DNA of 64,000 nt, from NCBI RefSeq assembly GCF_029937855.1, contig NZ_JAPYPC010000002.1:124001-188000 (forward strand). The letters run 5' to 3'. The notes beneath the pieces were generated by a model. That model searched no databases and had not been told where the DNA came from. It saw only the letters and a program-made list of their open reading frames with translations. A program made the translations under genes and the position numbers. The stretch is from Christiangramia sp. GTDB lineage: Bacteria > Bacteroidota > Bacteroidia > Flavobacteriales > Flavobacteriaceae. Shown in pieces: positions 18,384-28,120 of the stretch (position 1 is the stretch's first letter; the number at the start of each line of letters is the position of its first letter).

Positions 18384-18922
18384 GGATACTATTTTTACAA
18401 ATGCTGGCTATAGCCACCTTTGATTTTACTGGTCTTTTCAGAGGGGTATATCCACCAGGGTGGATATTCTCACCATTTCAATAATTCGTAAACCCTTCTA
18501 AAATGCGGCTTTAAGAATTAAATCAATCGAATAACACCGTGAAACGTGTTACCGTCTTGCTCTTCCATTTCGTCCCGCCTGCGGGACAAAATTTTCATAC
18601 AAGTTGGTTTTCACCAACTGCCTTTTTCAGGATTTAAAAAATCCTTGTATTATTTTTTGGGTATTGTAAAAACGAAGATCAAATCAACCGGATTTCTGTA
18701 ATTCTACGATACAGAAAGTCAACACTTTAAGGTAGTGTTTCCACCTGTTCCAGTCAACTGAAATATTCATACAGGCTGGTACCAATTAGCCTAATTTGAT
18801 ATCAAAATCATTATTTGCCTCAAATTGAAGATGCGGCGACGGCAGATTTTCAGATTTTAAGGTCAGGAATTGATCAAAAATTGAAGGCTTTGAAGGAGTC
18901 ATGGAAAATGTAAAAAAATGAA
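18384..18922. other. Candidate oriT: non-coding segment with stacked inverted repeats
   Basis: No gene of reasonable length is seen. At least six perfect inverted repeats lie in a row: ATATCCACC/GGTGGATAT (18448-18467), TAACAC/GTGTTA (18532-18551), GTCCCGC/GCGGGAC (18572-18587), AGTTGGT/ACCAACT (18602-18619), AGGATTT/AAATCCT (18629-18645) and TTTCTGTA/TACAGAAA (18693-18717). A weaker one is AACACT/AGTGTT (18721-18739). The position upstream of the bfmA-mobB operon suggests oriT plus mob promoter/operator sites; this is inference. Confidence 0.55.
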
Positions 18923-18950
18923 AAAAGGTGATCTAAACAGACCACCTTTT
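18923..18950 (-). terminator. Terminator of the radC-like gene
   Basis: On the minus strand AAAAGGTG pairs with CACCTTTT (inner AGA/TCT also pairs), followed by a T-rich tail. It lies 20 nt after the radC-like stop. Confidence 0.8.
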
Positions 18951-18970
18951 AAAGTAAGGGACAAAAAAGG

Positions 18971-19420
18971 TCATAGCATCCCTTCATCGGCAAAGGAGTA
19001 ATAGGCTCCATCCGGTGTTAAGATTAGATGATCGAGGAGTTTGATATCAAAGTACCGGCAGGCAGTTTGAATTTTTTCAGTAATTTTCTGATCTGCGATA
19101 CTTGGGCGAAGGGTTCCTGATGGGTGGTTGTGCCCGATTATTACCGACACCGTTAAGCTCTTAAGAATGACGGCAAACAGAATCCGGATGTCCACCAAGG
19201 TTCCGGTGATTCCCCCTCTTGATACCTCATAGATTCCTTTTACCTTATTGGCATTATTCAGGAGTATTACTTTAAAACATTCCTGCAGTCCGATCTGGTC
19301 TTTATTCCAGTTATTATACAGGATAGATGCAGCACTCTCAGAGGAAGTTATCTTAGGAGCCTGGTTAATTTTAAAATTCCCCTGATATCTAATGGATATT
19401 TCGTTAACTTTGGTTTTCAT
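18971..19420 (-). CDS. RadC-like JAB/MPN-domain protein
   Basis: 149 aa. It shows the JAMM metal-binding motif GHNHPSG-x6-D (GHNHPSGTLRPSIAD) and an upstream Glu-containing strand (LQECFKVILLNN). It lacks the N-terminal HhH region of chromosomal RadC, as is typical for copies on mobile elements. Its function in mobile elements is not established; a role in DNA processing or recombination has been suggested. It lies 78 bp downstream of the ssb gene on the same strand. Confidence 0.92.
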   Translation of the reverse strand: MKTKVNEISIRYQGNFKINQAPKITSSESAASILYNNWNKDQIGLQECFKVILLNNANKVKGIYEVSRGGITGTLVDIRILFAVILKSLTVSVIIGHNHPSGTLRPSIADQKITEKIQTACRYFDIKLLDHLILTPDGAYYSFADEGML

Positions 19421-19498
19421 GTTTTCTAACTTTTAATGTTTAATAGTTTAGAAAAGAATAAGAGGGCGTGAGTGAAGATCATCGCCCTCTGTTTTTTT

Positions 19499-19858
19499 CT
19501 ACGAATCTGATTCCTCCGCATTCCTTGCATTCCCTAAAAGAAGGATTTCGTTTGCGACTATTTCGGTGACATATCTTTTTTCACCTTCGTTAGTTTCATA
19601 GGATCGAGAAGTAAGTTTTCCTTCAATGGCAATTTCTTTTCCTTTGCCTACGTATTGTTCTACAATCTCTGCGGTTTTTCCCCAGGCTACGATATTGTGC
19701 CACTGGGTATTTTGTACTTTTTCTCCTTTTGAATTTTTGAAGAATTCATTGGTAGCAAGAGAGAAAGAGGCTACCTTTTTACCGCTGTCGAGATTTCTGA
19801 CTTCGGGAGCATTTCCCACATTTCCGATTAACTGAACTTTGTTTCTGATAGTACTCAT
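19499..19858 (-). CDS. ssb: Single-stranded DNA-binding protein
   Basis: 119 aa from MSTIRNKVQL (ATG at 19856-19858). An upstream in-frame TTG would add 42 residues of non-SSB sequence and is rejected. The OB fold is shown by LIGNVGNAPEVR, KKVASFSLATNEF, WHNIVAWGKTAEI and GKEIAIEGKL. The acidic end NAEESDS is shorter than the chromosomal DDDIPF-type tail, as in many mobile-element SSBs. It would protect transferred single-stranded DNA. Confidence 0.93.
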   Translation of the reverse strand: MSTIRNKVQLIGNVGNAPEVRNLDSGKKVASFSLATNEFFKNSKGEKVQNTQWHNIVAWGKTAEIVEQYVGKGKEIAIEGKLTSRSYETNEGEKRYVTEIVANEILLLGNARNAEESDS

Positions 19859-20015
19859 AATGTTTAGTATTATGGCCTGTAAACAGACCTGATTAATAAA
19901 AATTGATTTACTTTTTTTATCCGGAGCTTTTCTTTTTTGATCTTTCGCTCTGATTGCCGATATGTTTCTATAGAGTGATCTCATGATATTCTTATTGGAT
20001 TTACTTCTTTCAGTG

Positions 20016-20168
20016 CCGTATGCTATTTCCTTTTTTGATGCAGATACAGATTCAGGATATAGAATTAGAGAGGGATTATAAAAGGGAGCGCGTAGCCGAC
20101 CGGCTTATGCAGCCCAGCTAACTTCTATATCCTGGTATTTCGCATATAGAAAAAAGGAAAGCATACGG
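20016..20168. repeat. Nested 153-bp inverted repeat of unknown function
   Basis: Outer arms CCGTATGC-(TA)-TTTCCTTTTTT (20016-20036) and AAAAAAGGAAAGCATACGG (20150-20168) pair, apart from a 2-nt bulge. Inner arms CAGGATATAGAA (20053-20064) and TTCTATATCCTG (20123-20134) are perfectly complementary, and GCCG-AC-CGGC (20095-20104) forms the tip. The whole can fold into one long interrupted hairpin. It lies 158 bp upstream of ssb. It could be a structured RNA or a single-strand replication/transfer site; no protein is encoded. Confidence 0.7.
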
Positions 20169-20551
20169 GGGGATTAGAAAGTGGACAGGAGAAAGATGAG
20201 TGAATGTGAAGCAGGCTAAAATCAGAATACTTTATCGAGAAGTATAGTTTTAATTGTACTTTTCCTATCCTTCAGTTTAGAAGTCGAAGCCTTGATTTCT
20301 TTGTAGTGAAGGAGTATGTCAGGTGCGGCTTTTTATATTAAGCCGGATTTCCCAAGGCTTGTGGAAAAGGTTTTTTAGAATTAAAAGGTTCTTTAATGGA
20401 AGGGCATTAAACCCCTTTTATTCTTTTAGATTACTCGAATCCTCTTAAATTTATTCAATATCTTTTTTTGAGTTTTTATTTTTTCAATACGTTATTAAAA
20501 TTAAAAAAATATCAAACTATTACTTTTATGAGATTTAGAATAATTAAAAAA
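20169..20551. other. Non-coding gap between the mobilization and mannan blocks
   Basis: I see no convincing gene. It is AT-rich toward the right. The only clear structure is a CGGCTT/AAGCCG inverted repeat near 20326-20345. It marks the boundary between the mobilization genes and the carbohydrate locus. Confidence 0.5.
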
Positions 20552-21382
20552 TTAATTCAATAAAGTTCTAGAGATGTATTTATAACTTTTTTCAAGGCTT
20601 TCGAAAGGATCTATTTCAAAATTCTCTTGTTCGAGGGTAAAATGTTCAACTCCCGATTTCTCCTTGTAGAGGATCATTTTCTGAAAATCAATATTTCCAC
20701 TCCCTATTTCAGTATTTAATTCTCGATTGTTTTTATCCATATCTTTTATATGCCATAGCTTAAACCTTCCGGGATATTTCGTAAATAAAGCTATTGGGTT
20801 AATGCCGGCTCTAACAACCCAGTAAATATCAATCTCAAACGTGATTATATCTGAATTGGTGTGTTCAAGTAATAGTTCGTAACCGTTGGTTTTTGAATCA
20901 TCTAATGCTTCAAACTCAAATGCATGATTATGATATGCTAATTTCAAACCTGACTGTTTACATAATTTACCAGCGATGTTCAGTTTCTCTGCAATTCCGA
21001 TATAATCAGATTTGGATTTACGGAGGTGGCTGGGAATACTTGGAATAACAACGTATTTCTGATTTAGAATTTTTGCTACTTCAATTATTTCCTTGAGTTC
21101 ATCAAGTTTTCCATAAAAAACAGATTCCAATCCGTAATGTCCACTTGGGGTGGTAAGTTTATTTTTTATTAATTCTTCTTTCAGTTCTTCTGCTCTCATA
21201 CCCCAAAAATGTCCATTTGAATAGCCATATGTTTCAATTTCTTTGAAACCCACTAGAGAAAGCTTTTTGAAAATTAACTTAGTATCATTGGGAATTATTT
21301 CTTTTAATGAATATAACTGGATGCCCACAAGATTTTGAGTAGAAAATAAATTCATAAAGGGAAAGATTGTAGATGAAGACAT
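20552..21382 (-). CDS. Sugar phosphate isomerase/epimerase-like TIM-barrel protein
   Basis: About 276 aa; start taken at ATG 21382, with an ATG at 21355 also possible and an upstream TTG less likely. Xylose-isomerase-like/AP-endonuclease-2 fold: VGIQLYSLKEII at the N-terminus and metal-binding acidic/His residues in GYSNGHFWGM, LAYHNHAFEFE, TFEIDIYWVVRAG, LWHIKDMD and EIGSGNIDF. These enzymes act on sugars or cyclitols, often in sugar oxidation pathways. It lies 61 nt downstream of the AraC regulator on the same strand and so belongs to the mannan locus; the substrate is unknown. Confidence 0.82.
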   Translation of the reverse strand: MSSSTIFPFMNLFSTQNLVGIQLYSLKEIIPNDTKLIFKKLSLVGFKEIETYGYSNGHFWGMRAEELKEELIKNKLTTPSGHYGLESVFYGKLDELKEIIEVAKILNQKYVVIPSIPSHLRKSKSDYIGIAEKLNIAGKLCKQSGLKLAYHNHAFEFEALDDSKTNGYELLLEHTNSDIITFEIDIYWVVRAGINPIALFTKYPGRFKLWHIKDMDKNNRELNTEIGSGNIDFQKMILYKEKSGVEHFTLEQENFEIDPFESLEKSYKYISRTLLN

Positions 21383-21443
21383 GGATAGACCTGATTTTGG
21401 GTGAAACAATTTTCAGGTAATTATTTTATTTAAGTTTTGAGCT

Positions 21444-22316
21444 TTAATGTTTCGTAATTAATTTCTGTTGTGCTCTAAATGAACTAGGTGTGAAACCTAT
21501 CTTTTTTTTAAAAGACCTATTAAAGTTGGAAATATTACTAAACCCACAATCAAAACAAATTTCATTAATAGACTTATCGGTCTCTGTTAATTCACGTGCT
21601 GCATGTCCAAGTCGCAGATCAATTACATAATCGGAGAATGAACTGTTGGTACTTTTTTTGAAAAAATGGCTAAAAGCGGACTCTGACATGTTTATTAGAG
21701 CGGCTACATCCTGGATTAGTATTTTTTGATGAAGGTTTTGATGAATGTAATCACTGACTTTCTGAATTCGTCTGCTCTTGGATATTTTATAATTGTCGAT
21801 ATAGGAAATAGAAGCTAAGGTGTGTGTATTTCTGGCAATGGCCAGGTCATATAATATGGATAGAAAATTTAAAAAGGAATCGAAATCCTGACTTTGAGAT
21901 AATTGAAGAATTTTAGGTTCCAACTTTTCAATGGTTTCGGTAGAAAAGGCTATACCCCTCGGTGCTTTTTCAATTAACTCCTTAATAGGAAATGCAAGTT
22001 TTTTATTAAGAGATGCTTGTGATAAAAAATTTGCCTGGAACTGGATAGTAATAACGTGGGCTTCTCTTTTATCCATTCCTCCCATCCAGTAATGTGGAGT
22101 ATTAGGACCTATAATCACCAAATCACGATCTTCATAGTTTTCAATAGAATCACCAACAATTCTTTTACCAGAAGTATTTAAGACTAGATTTATTTCCAGC
22201 TCTGGATGATAGTGGAGTGGAAAATCAAATTTCGCATTGTGATGATTTAATACAATAAAGAAGTCGTCTTCTGAAATAGGCACCAATTCCCTCAGAACTT
22301 TTTCTTTTTTATTCAT
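21444..22316 (-). CDS. AraC-family regulator with cupin sensor domain
   Basis: 290 aa. The N-terminal cupin fold (about 15-110: FDFPLHYHPELEINLVL) probably binds a sugar ligand. Two C-terminal helix-turn-helices occupy about 190-285 (DVAALINMSESAFSHFFKK, then NEICFDCGFSNISNFNRSF), ending with the AraC signature GFTPSSFR. It is transcribed divergently from susC across a 260-bp AT-rich spacer, so it is the probable local activator of the mannan genes. Confidence 0.92.
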   Translation of the reverse strand: MNKKEKVLRELVPISEDDFFIVLNHHNAKFDFPLHYHPELEINLVLNTSGKRIVGDSIENYEDRDLVIIGPNTPHYWMGGMDKREAHVITIQFQANFLSQASLNKKLAFPIKELIEKAPRGIAFSTETIEKLEPKILQLSQSQDFDSFLNFLSILYDLAIARNTHTLASISYIDNYKISKSRRIQKVSDYIHQNLHQKILIQDVAALINMSESAFSHFFKKSTNSSFSDYVIDLRLGHAARELTETDKSINEICFDCGFSNISNFNRSFKKKIGFTPSSFRAQQKLITKH

Positions 22317-22576
22317 AAAAGTATCATGTTTATGTATTTATTAATATAATTATATATGATTAAATGTTTAATAAAGGTCTAATATATTACATTTAAACTA
22401 TAAAATTCTGCCTAAGTTTTGAAAATTGATCCAAAAAAGGATTTTGCTGAAAGCTAGTAATTCATTTAATTATCATTATCAATTCATTAAAGTATTATAT
22501 ATCAACTGTATTTACAAAATATTTCTTAAGAACTTCGATTTAATTTGTTATATCGCAATAATTAATAGAATAATTA

Positions 22577-25500
22577 ATGGATATGAATTTTACAGTTAAG
22601 AATTATGTGATATTAATAATGTTTATTATCACAGGTGTTTGTGTTCAGGCACAAAATGAAATTTCTGGTAATGTTACTGATGAAAAAGGCGTTCCGCTTC
22701 CCGGTGTCTCAGTAATAGAAGAGAACACCTCTAACGGTACCGTCACTGATTTTGATGGAAATTTCAGACTGGAGGTGAATTCTTTGGATTCCCAAATCGT
22801 TTTTTCAAGTATTGGTTTTGAAACCGAAAAGATTTCAATTCCGGCCGATCAGGTGATAAACGTATCACTTAAGCTGGATATGCAGCAATTATCCGAAGTA
22901 GTGGTAGTGGGTTATGGAAACGTTCAAAGGAAAGATTTAACCGGTTCGGTAAGTACTTTGAATACGGAAAAGGTCGAAGATATTCCTGCTAACTCAATTG
23001 AGAGGGTTTTGAAAGGCAGGGTGGCTGGTTTGCAAATTTCGACCCCTTCTCAGGATCCGGGTGCAGGTGCTACTGTAAGGATTAGGGGAGGAAGTTCTTT
23101 GAGAGGATCTAATTCTCCGCTAATAGTAGTAGATGGTTTTCCATTGGGTGACGCTGGGAATTTGAAACAAATAAACCCAGCAGATATAGAAAGTGTGGAT
23201 GTTTTAAAAGATGCTTCGGCCTCAGCAATCTATGGTTCAAGAGGTGCAAACGGGGTGATCATTATTACTACCAAACGTGCTAAAGAAGGGAAAACTACTG
23301 TACGAATTCAACAACAATCTTCAGTATCTTATTTTAATTCAGAGGTAGACTTGTGGAGGGATCCCGTTCTCTTGGCTCAAATTAATAATGAGTCCAGAAT
23401 CAATGGAGGGTTTCAACCACTCTATATAGGTGCTGAAAACTCAACGGGAGTTTATTATCCTTCCGTTTCTGAATTACAATCAGGTGAATGGCCATATTTT
23501 ACAAGGTGGGACGATATTGTCTTTAGAGATGCTCCTATCTCAAATAATACCACCCTTAGTGTAAATAGTGGGACGGATAAAACCAGTTTTAATCTAAGTG
23601 CTAATTACTATACAGATATGGGAGTTTACAAAGACGACGATTATAGTAAGGCAGGATATAACTTAAGGGTCGAGCACGATCTTTTCGAAGATTTTAAAAT
23701 TAGATTTTCAAACATACTTAGTAAAGGTAACCGTGATTCTAATTCTGGCCTAGCCTACTGGCGCAATCCAATATTCCCTGTTTATGATGAAAATGGAGAT
23801 TATTTTCTGGTAGGTACAAATGATTATTTTCATCCAGTTGCCATTTCAGACAATAGGCTTGACAAAACAAAAACGACTGATGTTATTACTTCTCTAGCGT
23901 TGGAGTATGATATTTTTGATGCTTTGAAATTGACTTCACGTTTTAACTATAAATACGGTGAATATATTAATGATCAGTTTTTTCCAAATATTTATACACA
24001 AGCTGGGGATTTCAATAATGGTGCAGCTTATATTAACAACTGGCAATCGCATAATTACGTTACTGAAACGTTTGCGAATTATGACGAGACTTTTGGTGAT
24101 CATACTATTGGATCCACGGCGGGATTCACTTATGAAAAATATTTACAAAGGAATTCTTCACTTGGAGCATTTGATTTTGTCAACGAGACCTTGCAAAACG
24201 AGAATTTAGATGCAGGGAATCCAGAATTGAATCAGGTTTCCAATGGGAAAATTGAAACGGAATTAGTCTCTGGTATTTTCAGGCTTAATTATGGGTATCT
24301 CGATCGTTACTTAGCCACTTTTACTGGAAGGGTAGATGGATCTTCTAAATTCGGGAAGAATAATAAATGGGCTTTCTTTCCTTCCGGTGCTCTTAGTTGG
24401 AAAATCCACGAGGAAAATTTTTTGAAAGACTCTAAAAGCATTGATCAATTAAAATTAAGATTAAGTTATGGAATTTCAGGTAACCAGGGAATCAGTCCTT
24501 ATCAAACCCTAAGTCGATATGGAGTAAGTCAGTATTATGATAATGGAAGCTGGGTAACCGCCATAGGACCGGGGTATGAAGTTGGAAGAGCTGGTCAGGG
24601 AGGGATTGAAGTATTATGGGGAGGAATCCCTAATCCAGATTTAAAATGGGAAACCACTTCACAATATGATATTGGTTTGGATATGGCATTTTTTGAGGAA
24701 AGGCTAAGCTTGACATTTGATTATTACAAAAAGCACACAAAGGACTTATTGCGGGAAAGAATTCTTACTCCTTCTTCAAGCTATGATCGAATTTGGGTAA
24801 ATAATGGGGAAATAACAAATGAAGGTGTTGAATTGAGTGTTAATGCCAACTTAATTAATAAGGATGATTTCTCCTTAACCTCCAATCTAATATTTTTTAA
24901 GAATGAGAATGAAGTCATTGATCTTGGTGGAGTTGCTGAATCTGGTCTTACGGTGGATCCTAATACGGGAATGCAATTTGAATACTCCGGTGTCAGCCTT
25001 GAACAATTTAGGCAATATCCAAATATCCTAGCAGTAGGTCAGCCTGTAAATGTATTCTACGGTTATAAGACCGATGGAATTATACAAGATTTACAAGAAG
25101 GAATTGATGCTGGATTAGATGGCGACCTGGCACAACCTGGAGAGTTTAAATATGTAGATATTAATGGAGATGGTGTCATTAATTTGGATGATAGAACGAT
25201 AATTGGAGACCCTAATCCTGACTTTAATTTAAGTCTAGGCTTAAATCTTAACTATCACAACTTTGATTTTAGTGTGTTTTTTAGCGGGAGTTTTGGACAG
25301 GATGTAATCAATACACAAAGGTTTAACCAGCCCAGCAATCTACCATATAGATGGACTTTAGATAACACTACTAATGATTATCCAAGATTACGTGATGGAA
25401 GGCAAACTTATTTTTCTGATTGGTGGGTAGAAGATGGTTCATTTGTTAGGGTTCAGAATTTAACTGCAGGCTACACTCTACCGTTTGATGGGTCCTTCAT

Positions 25501-25651
25501 CAATAATGCTAGAGTTTATATCAATGCAAATAATTTATACACATTCACTGATTTTGAAGGATATGATCCTGAAGTAGGAACAGATGGTATCTACTGGGGT
25601 GGGTATCCTAGACTTCGTCAGATTACATTAGGGTTAGATTTAACTTTTTAA
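22577..25651 (+). CDS. susC: SusC-like TonB-dependent outer-membrane transporter
   Basis: 1024 aa, the usual SusC length. Signal peptide (1-26), carboxypeptidase-regulatory-like domain (about 28-100, ISGNVTDEKGVPLPGVSV), TonB-box/plug region (SEVVVVGYGNVQRKDLTGSV, then RIRGGSSLRGSNSPLIVVDG) and a 22-strand barrel ending LRQITLGLDLTF. It imports oligosaccharides with its SusD partner using TonB energy; here beta-manno-oligosaccharides are inferred from neighbours. It is the first gene of a plus-strand polycistron, 11 nt before susD. The 260-bp leader has no perfect TAnnTTTG box, consistent with activator-dependent transcription. Confidence 0.95.
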   Translation: MDMNFTVKNYVILIMFIITGVCVQAQNEISGNVTDEKGVPLPGVSVIEENTSNGTVTDFDGNFRLEVNSLDSQIVFSSIGFETEKISIPADQVINVSLKLDMQQLSEVVVVGYGNVQRKDLTGSVSTLNTEKVEDIPANSIERVLKGRVAGLQISTPSQDPGAGATVRIRGGSSLRGSNSPLIVVDGFPLGDAGNLKQINPADIESVDVLKDASASAIYGSRGANGVIIITTKRAKEGKTTVRIQQQSSVSYFNSEVDLWRDPVLLAQINNESRINGGFQPLYIGAENSTGVYYPSVSELQSGEWPYFTRWDDIVFRDAPISNNTTLSVNSGTDKTSFNLSANYYTDMGVYKDDDYSKAGYNLRVEHDLFEDFKIRFSNILSKGNRDSNSGLAYWRNPIFPVYDENGDYFLVGTNDYFHPVAISDNRLDKTKTTDVITSLALEYDIFDALKLTSRFNYKYGEYINDQFFPNIYTQAGDFNNGAAYINNWQSHNYVTETFANYDETFGDHTIGSTAGFTYEKYLQRNSSLGAFDFVNETLQNENLDAGNPELNQVSNGKIETELVSGIFRLNYGYLDRYLATFTGRVDGSSKFGKNNKWAFFPSGALSWKIHEENFLKDSKSIDQLKLRLSYGISGNQGISPYQTLSRYGVSQYYDNGSWVTAIGPGYEVGRAGQGGIEVLWGGIPNPDLKWETTSQYDIGLDMAFFEERLSLTFDYYKKHTKDLLRERILTPSSSYDRIWVNNGEITNEGVELSVNANLINKDDFSLTSNLIFFKNENEVIDLGGVAESGLTVDPNTGMQFEYSGVSLEQFRQYPNILAVGQPVNVFYGYKTDGIIQDLQEGIDAGLDGDLAQPGEFKYVDINGDGVINLDDRTIIGDPNPDFNLSLGLNLNYHNFDFSVFFSGSFGQDVINTQRFNQPSNLPYRWTLDNTTNDYPRLRDGRQTYFSDWWVEDGSFVRVQNLTAGYTLPFDGSFINNARVYINANNLYTFTDFEGYDPEVGTDGIYWGGYPRLRQITLGLDLTF

Positions 25652-25662
25652 AAAATAATACT

Positions 25663-27156
25663 ATGAAATACAGATATAAAATAGGACTACTATTCATTTT
25701 TTTAGGAATAATTTCCTGTGATCTTGAAGAGGAGCCATATGGTTTTTATTCAGAAGATAATTTTTATCAAACCGAAGCTGATGCAATTGCGGCTGTTAAT
25801 TACGCCTATGATGCATTAACTTATCTAGAGTATTCTCGGGCAATTTTTTTCCTGGGGGATTTAGCTACTGATGAAATTTTCCCTAAGAATGACGAGGGCA
25901 TAGATGTTCAAAATTTAAATAACTGGCAAGTTTCTTCGTTTCCAACCAACAGGATTTTGACCAACTTTTTTAAATATGCGTATATAGCCATTAATAGGTC
26001 AAATGCTGTCCTGGAAAATGTACCTGGAGCAAATTATGAAGAGAATTTTCAAAATCAAATTATTGGAGAAGCTTATTTTCTAAGAGCTTGGAATTACTTC
26101 AATCTTGTAAGAGCTTTTGGAAATGTACCTATTCATAAGAATGTTGTCGAAACTCTGGACCAAACTGCAGCACCGCTTTCAGAAAACCTTGATGAAATTT
26201 ATGATTTAATCATTTCAGATTGCCAGCAGGCTATTGAACTTTTAGAAGTAAATCAAAGACTGGGAAGAGCTGATAAAGTTGCAGCCCAGGCTTTGCTTGC
26301 AAAAGTCTATTTGCAAATTGCTTCGGCCAAGGAAAATGGGGTTTCACTTTATACGGAAATGGATAAGGATGTCAATTCAATGTATAGCCTTGCGGAGCAA
26401 ACAGCAGCTCAGGTGCTAGAAGGACAGTCTGTGTATGGATTTGAAGACGATCTATTAGACATTTATGACGTTGAGATGCCTTTAGGAAGAGAGAATATTT
26501 TCCTCCTTTCAATGGATAGAAGTGGTACTATTGAAGGTGATTATTCCAAAATTTCCAAATTATTCATTCCATATATTGATGGGGCGACCATATATCTACA
26601 AAATCCCAATGGAACTTACACCCCTTCTCATGATGGATGGAGTGTTTTTAATACTCAAACAGAATTTTATAATAGCTTCAATGATAACGACAAGAGAAAA
26701 ACAGAGTTGATTGTAGATAGTGTGTATAATGCTCAAGGTGAACTCTCAGCGACTTATCCAGGAGCTATTGTATACCCCTTTTCACGAAAGTATATTGATC
26801 CCAATTTTATAGGAGATAAAACTAGTACGAAGCCATTTCTATTGAGGTATTCTGATGTTGCGCTTATATATGCTGAAGCGGCAGGACCTACTCCACAGGC
26901 TTACGAATTTGTTAATTATATAAGAAATAGGGCTGGGCTTGATGACTTGGATCCAGGATTAAATACAGATGATTTTAGGGCAGCTGTCTTACATGAAAGA
27001 AAATGGGAGTTAGCCTGGGAAGGAAATAGACTCTATGATTTGAGAAGATTCAATATCGTTACCGAAACTGTGTCGGAAGCATCAGGATTGTCTAGTGAAG
27101 AAGCTAATTTTTATCCACTTCCTCAAAGGGAAATTGATTTGAATCCAAGTTTATAA
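25663..27156 (+). CDS. susD: SusD-like outer-membrane glycan-binding lipoprotein
   Basis: 497 aa. Lipoprotein signal with Cys in LGIISCDLEEEP, followed by acidic residues typical of surface-exported Bacteroidota lipoproteins. The SusD/RagB TPR-like fold is shown by IGEAYFLRAWNYFNLVRAFGNVPI, the ALLAKVYLQIA helix and the C-terminal HERKWELAWEGNRLYDLRRF. It caps the SusC barrel and captures oligosaccharide. It lies 11 nt downstream of susC and 16 nt upstream of the next lipoprotein. Confidence 0.95.
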   Translation: MKYRYKIGLLFIFLGIISCDLEEEPYGFYSEDNFYQTEADAIAAVNYAYDALTYLEYSRAIFFLGDLATDEIFPKNDEGIDVQNLNNWQVSSFPTNRILTNFFKYAYIAINRSNAVLENVPGANYEENFQNQIIGEAYFLRAWNYFNLVRAFGNVPIHKNVVETLDQTAAPLSENLDEIYDLIISDCQQAIELLEVNQRLGRADKVAAQALLAKVYLQIASAKENGVSLYTEMDKDVNSMYSLAEQTAAQVLEGQSVYGFEDDLLDIYDVEMPLGRENIFLLSMDRSGTIEGDYSKISKLFIPYIDGATIYLQNPNGTYTPSHDGWSVFNTQTEFYNSFNDNDKRKTELIVDSVYNAQGELSATYPGAIVYPFSRKYIDPNFIGDKTSTKPFLLRYSDVALIYAEAAGPTPQAYEFVNYIRNRAGLDDLDPGLNTDDFRAAVLHERKWELAWEGNRLYDLRRFNIVTETVSEASGLSSEEANFYPLPQREIDLNPSL

Positions 27157-27172
27157 TTAAAAAATTAATGCA

Positions 27173-28114
27173 ATGAAAAACTTTAAAATTTTAGTGCTCA
27201 TAATAACCGGGATTATGACCTATTCATGTCAGGTTGACCCCTGGGAGGATATAGAATCAGGAGATTGGAATAATGAAAGGAGTGTTTTGTCCATAAAGTT
27301 CCAGAACCAGGTAGGACAGCCTGTTATTGAAAGAATTAATGATGAAACTGGAGAAATTGAACTTTCAATTAATGGTGATGCTGTTGAGGATCTTAGTGCC
27401 ATAAGTTTAGAAGAACTTGTGCTATCCTATGGAGCAACTTCAAATGTTCAAGAGGGTGAAAATCTTAATTTTGAAAATCCCGATAATTCGGCAGTTTTAA
27501 CCGTAACCTCCCAAAATGGAAAGACACGCGATTATACTATTAAGGTCAACTCCTTTACTGAGAGTTTATTGGGAAGATATGAAATTGATAATTTGGTGTT
27601 ATATGGTGGGACTGGACCCGAATATGGCGGCGGAGCCGTTTTAGATTTAACCTCGAAACCTTGGATATGGCCTGAAGGTCAAGGGCCTGAAGCAGAACTT
27701 GATAATTATCTTGTTTTTGAATTAGGAGGAATTACGGCAGAAGGAAATACCTACGGTACGGTAACTAATTATGCCGGATCAGACGAATCATACGCTGATT
27801 TCCAGTTTGTTCTCGAGCCTGCAACAGATGTAAACAATTTTTACAGAAAGATACCTAAAGGAGAAGCAGAATGGACGAGAAACTATACTACAGGTACTAT
27901 TACTTTTACTTTTCCTGATGGCCATACTACCACAGGAACTATAGAAGCGGCAGGAACCGAAGATCTTGGTAATGGATTGAGTAAAACTATAGAAAATATG
28001 GCTTTTGCTTTCAATTTAAACGGAACTGACGACTGGGATAATATTTATTCTGATTATGATAAGTTCGTCAAGCGTCCAAGAAGATATTGGATAGAGGTCA
28101 CGAAAACAGAATAA
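27173..28114 (+). CDS. Surface glycan-binding lipoprotein (SusE-position)
   Basis: 313 aa. Lipoprotein signal with Cys in MTYSCQVDPWED. An N-terminal Ig/DUF5018-like beta domain (about 30-125, ending NGKTRDYTIKVNSF) is followed by a beta-rich domain rich in Trp, Tyr and Gly (PWIWPEGQGPEAELDNY). It occupies the SusE/SGBP place right after SusD and should bind mannan at the cell surface. No catalytic motif is seen. Confidence 0.8.
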   Translation: MKNFKILVLIITGIMTYSCQVDPWEDIESGDWNNERSVLSIKFQNQVGQPVIERINDETGEIELSINGDAVEDLSAISLEELVLSYGATSNVQEGENLNFENPDNSAVLTVTSQNGKTRDYTIKVNSFTESLLGRYEIDNLVLYGGTGPEYGGGAVLDLTSKPWIWPEGQGPEAELDNYLVFELGGITAEGNTYGTVTNYAGSDESYADFQFVLEPATDVNNFYRKIPKGEAEWTRNYTTGTITFTFPDGHTTTGTIEAAGTEDLGNGLSKTIENMAFAFNLNGTDDWDNIYSDYDKFVKRPRRYWIEVTKTE

Positions 28115-28120
28115 TCAGTT

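Noticed and set aside
20016-20168. Retron msr-msd RNA
   Set aside because: No reverse transcriptase gene lies in the neighbourhood.
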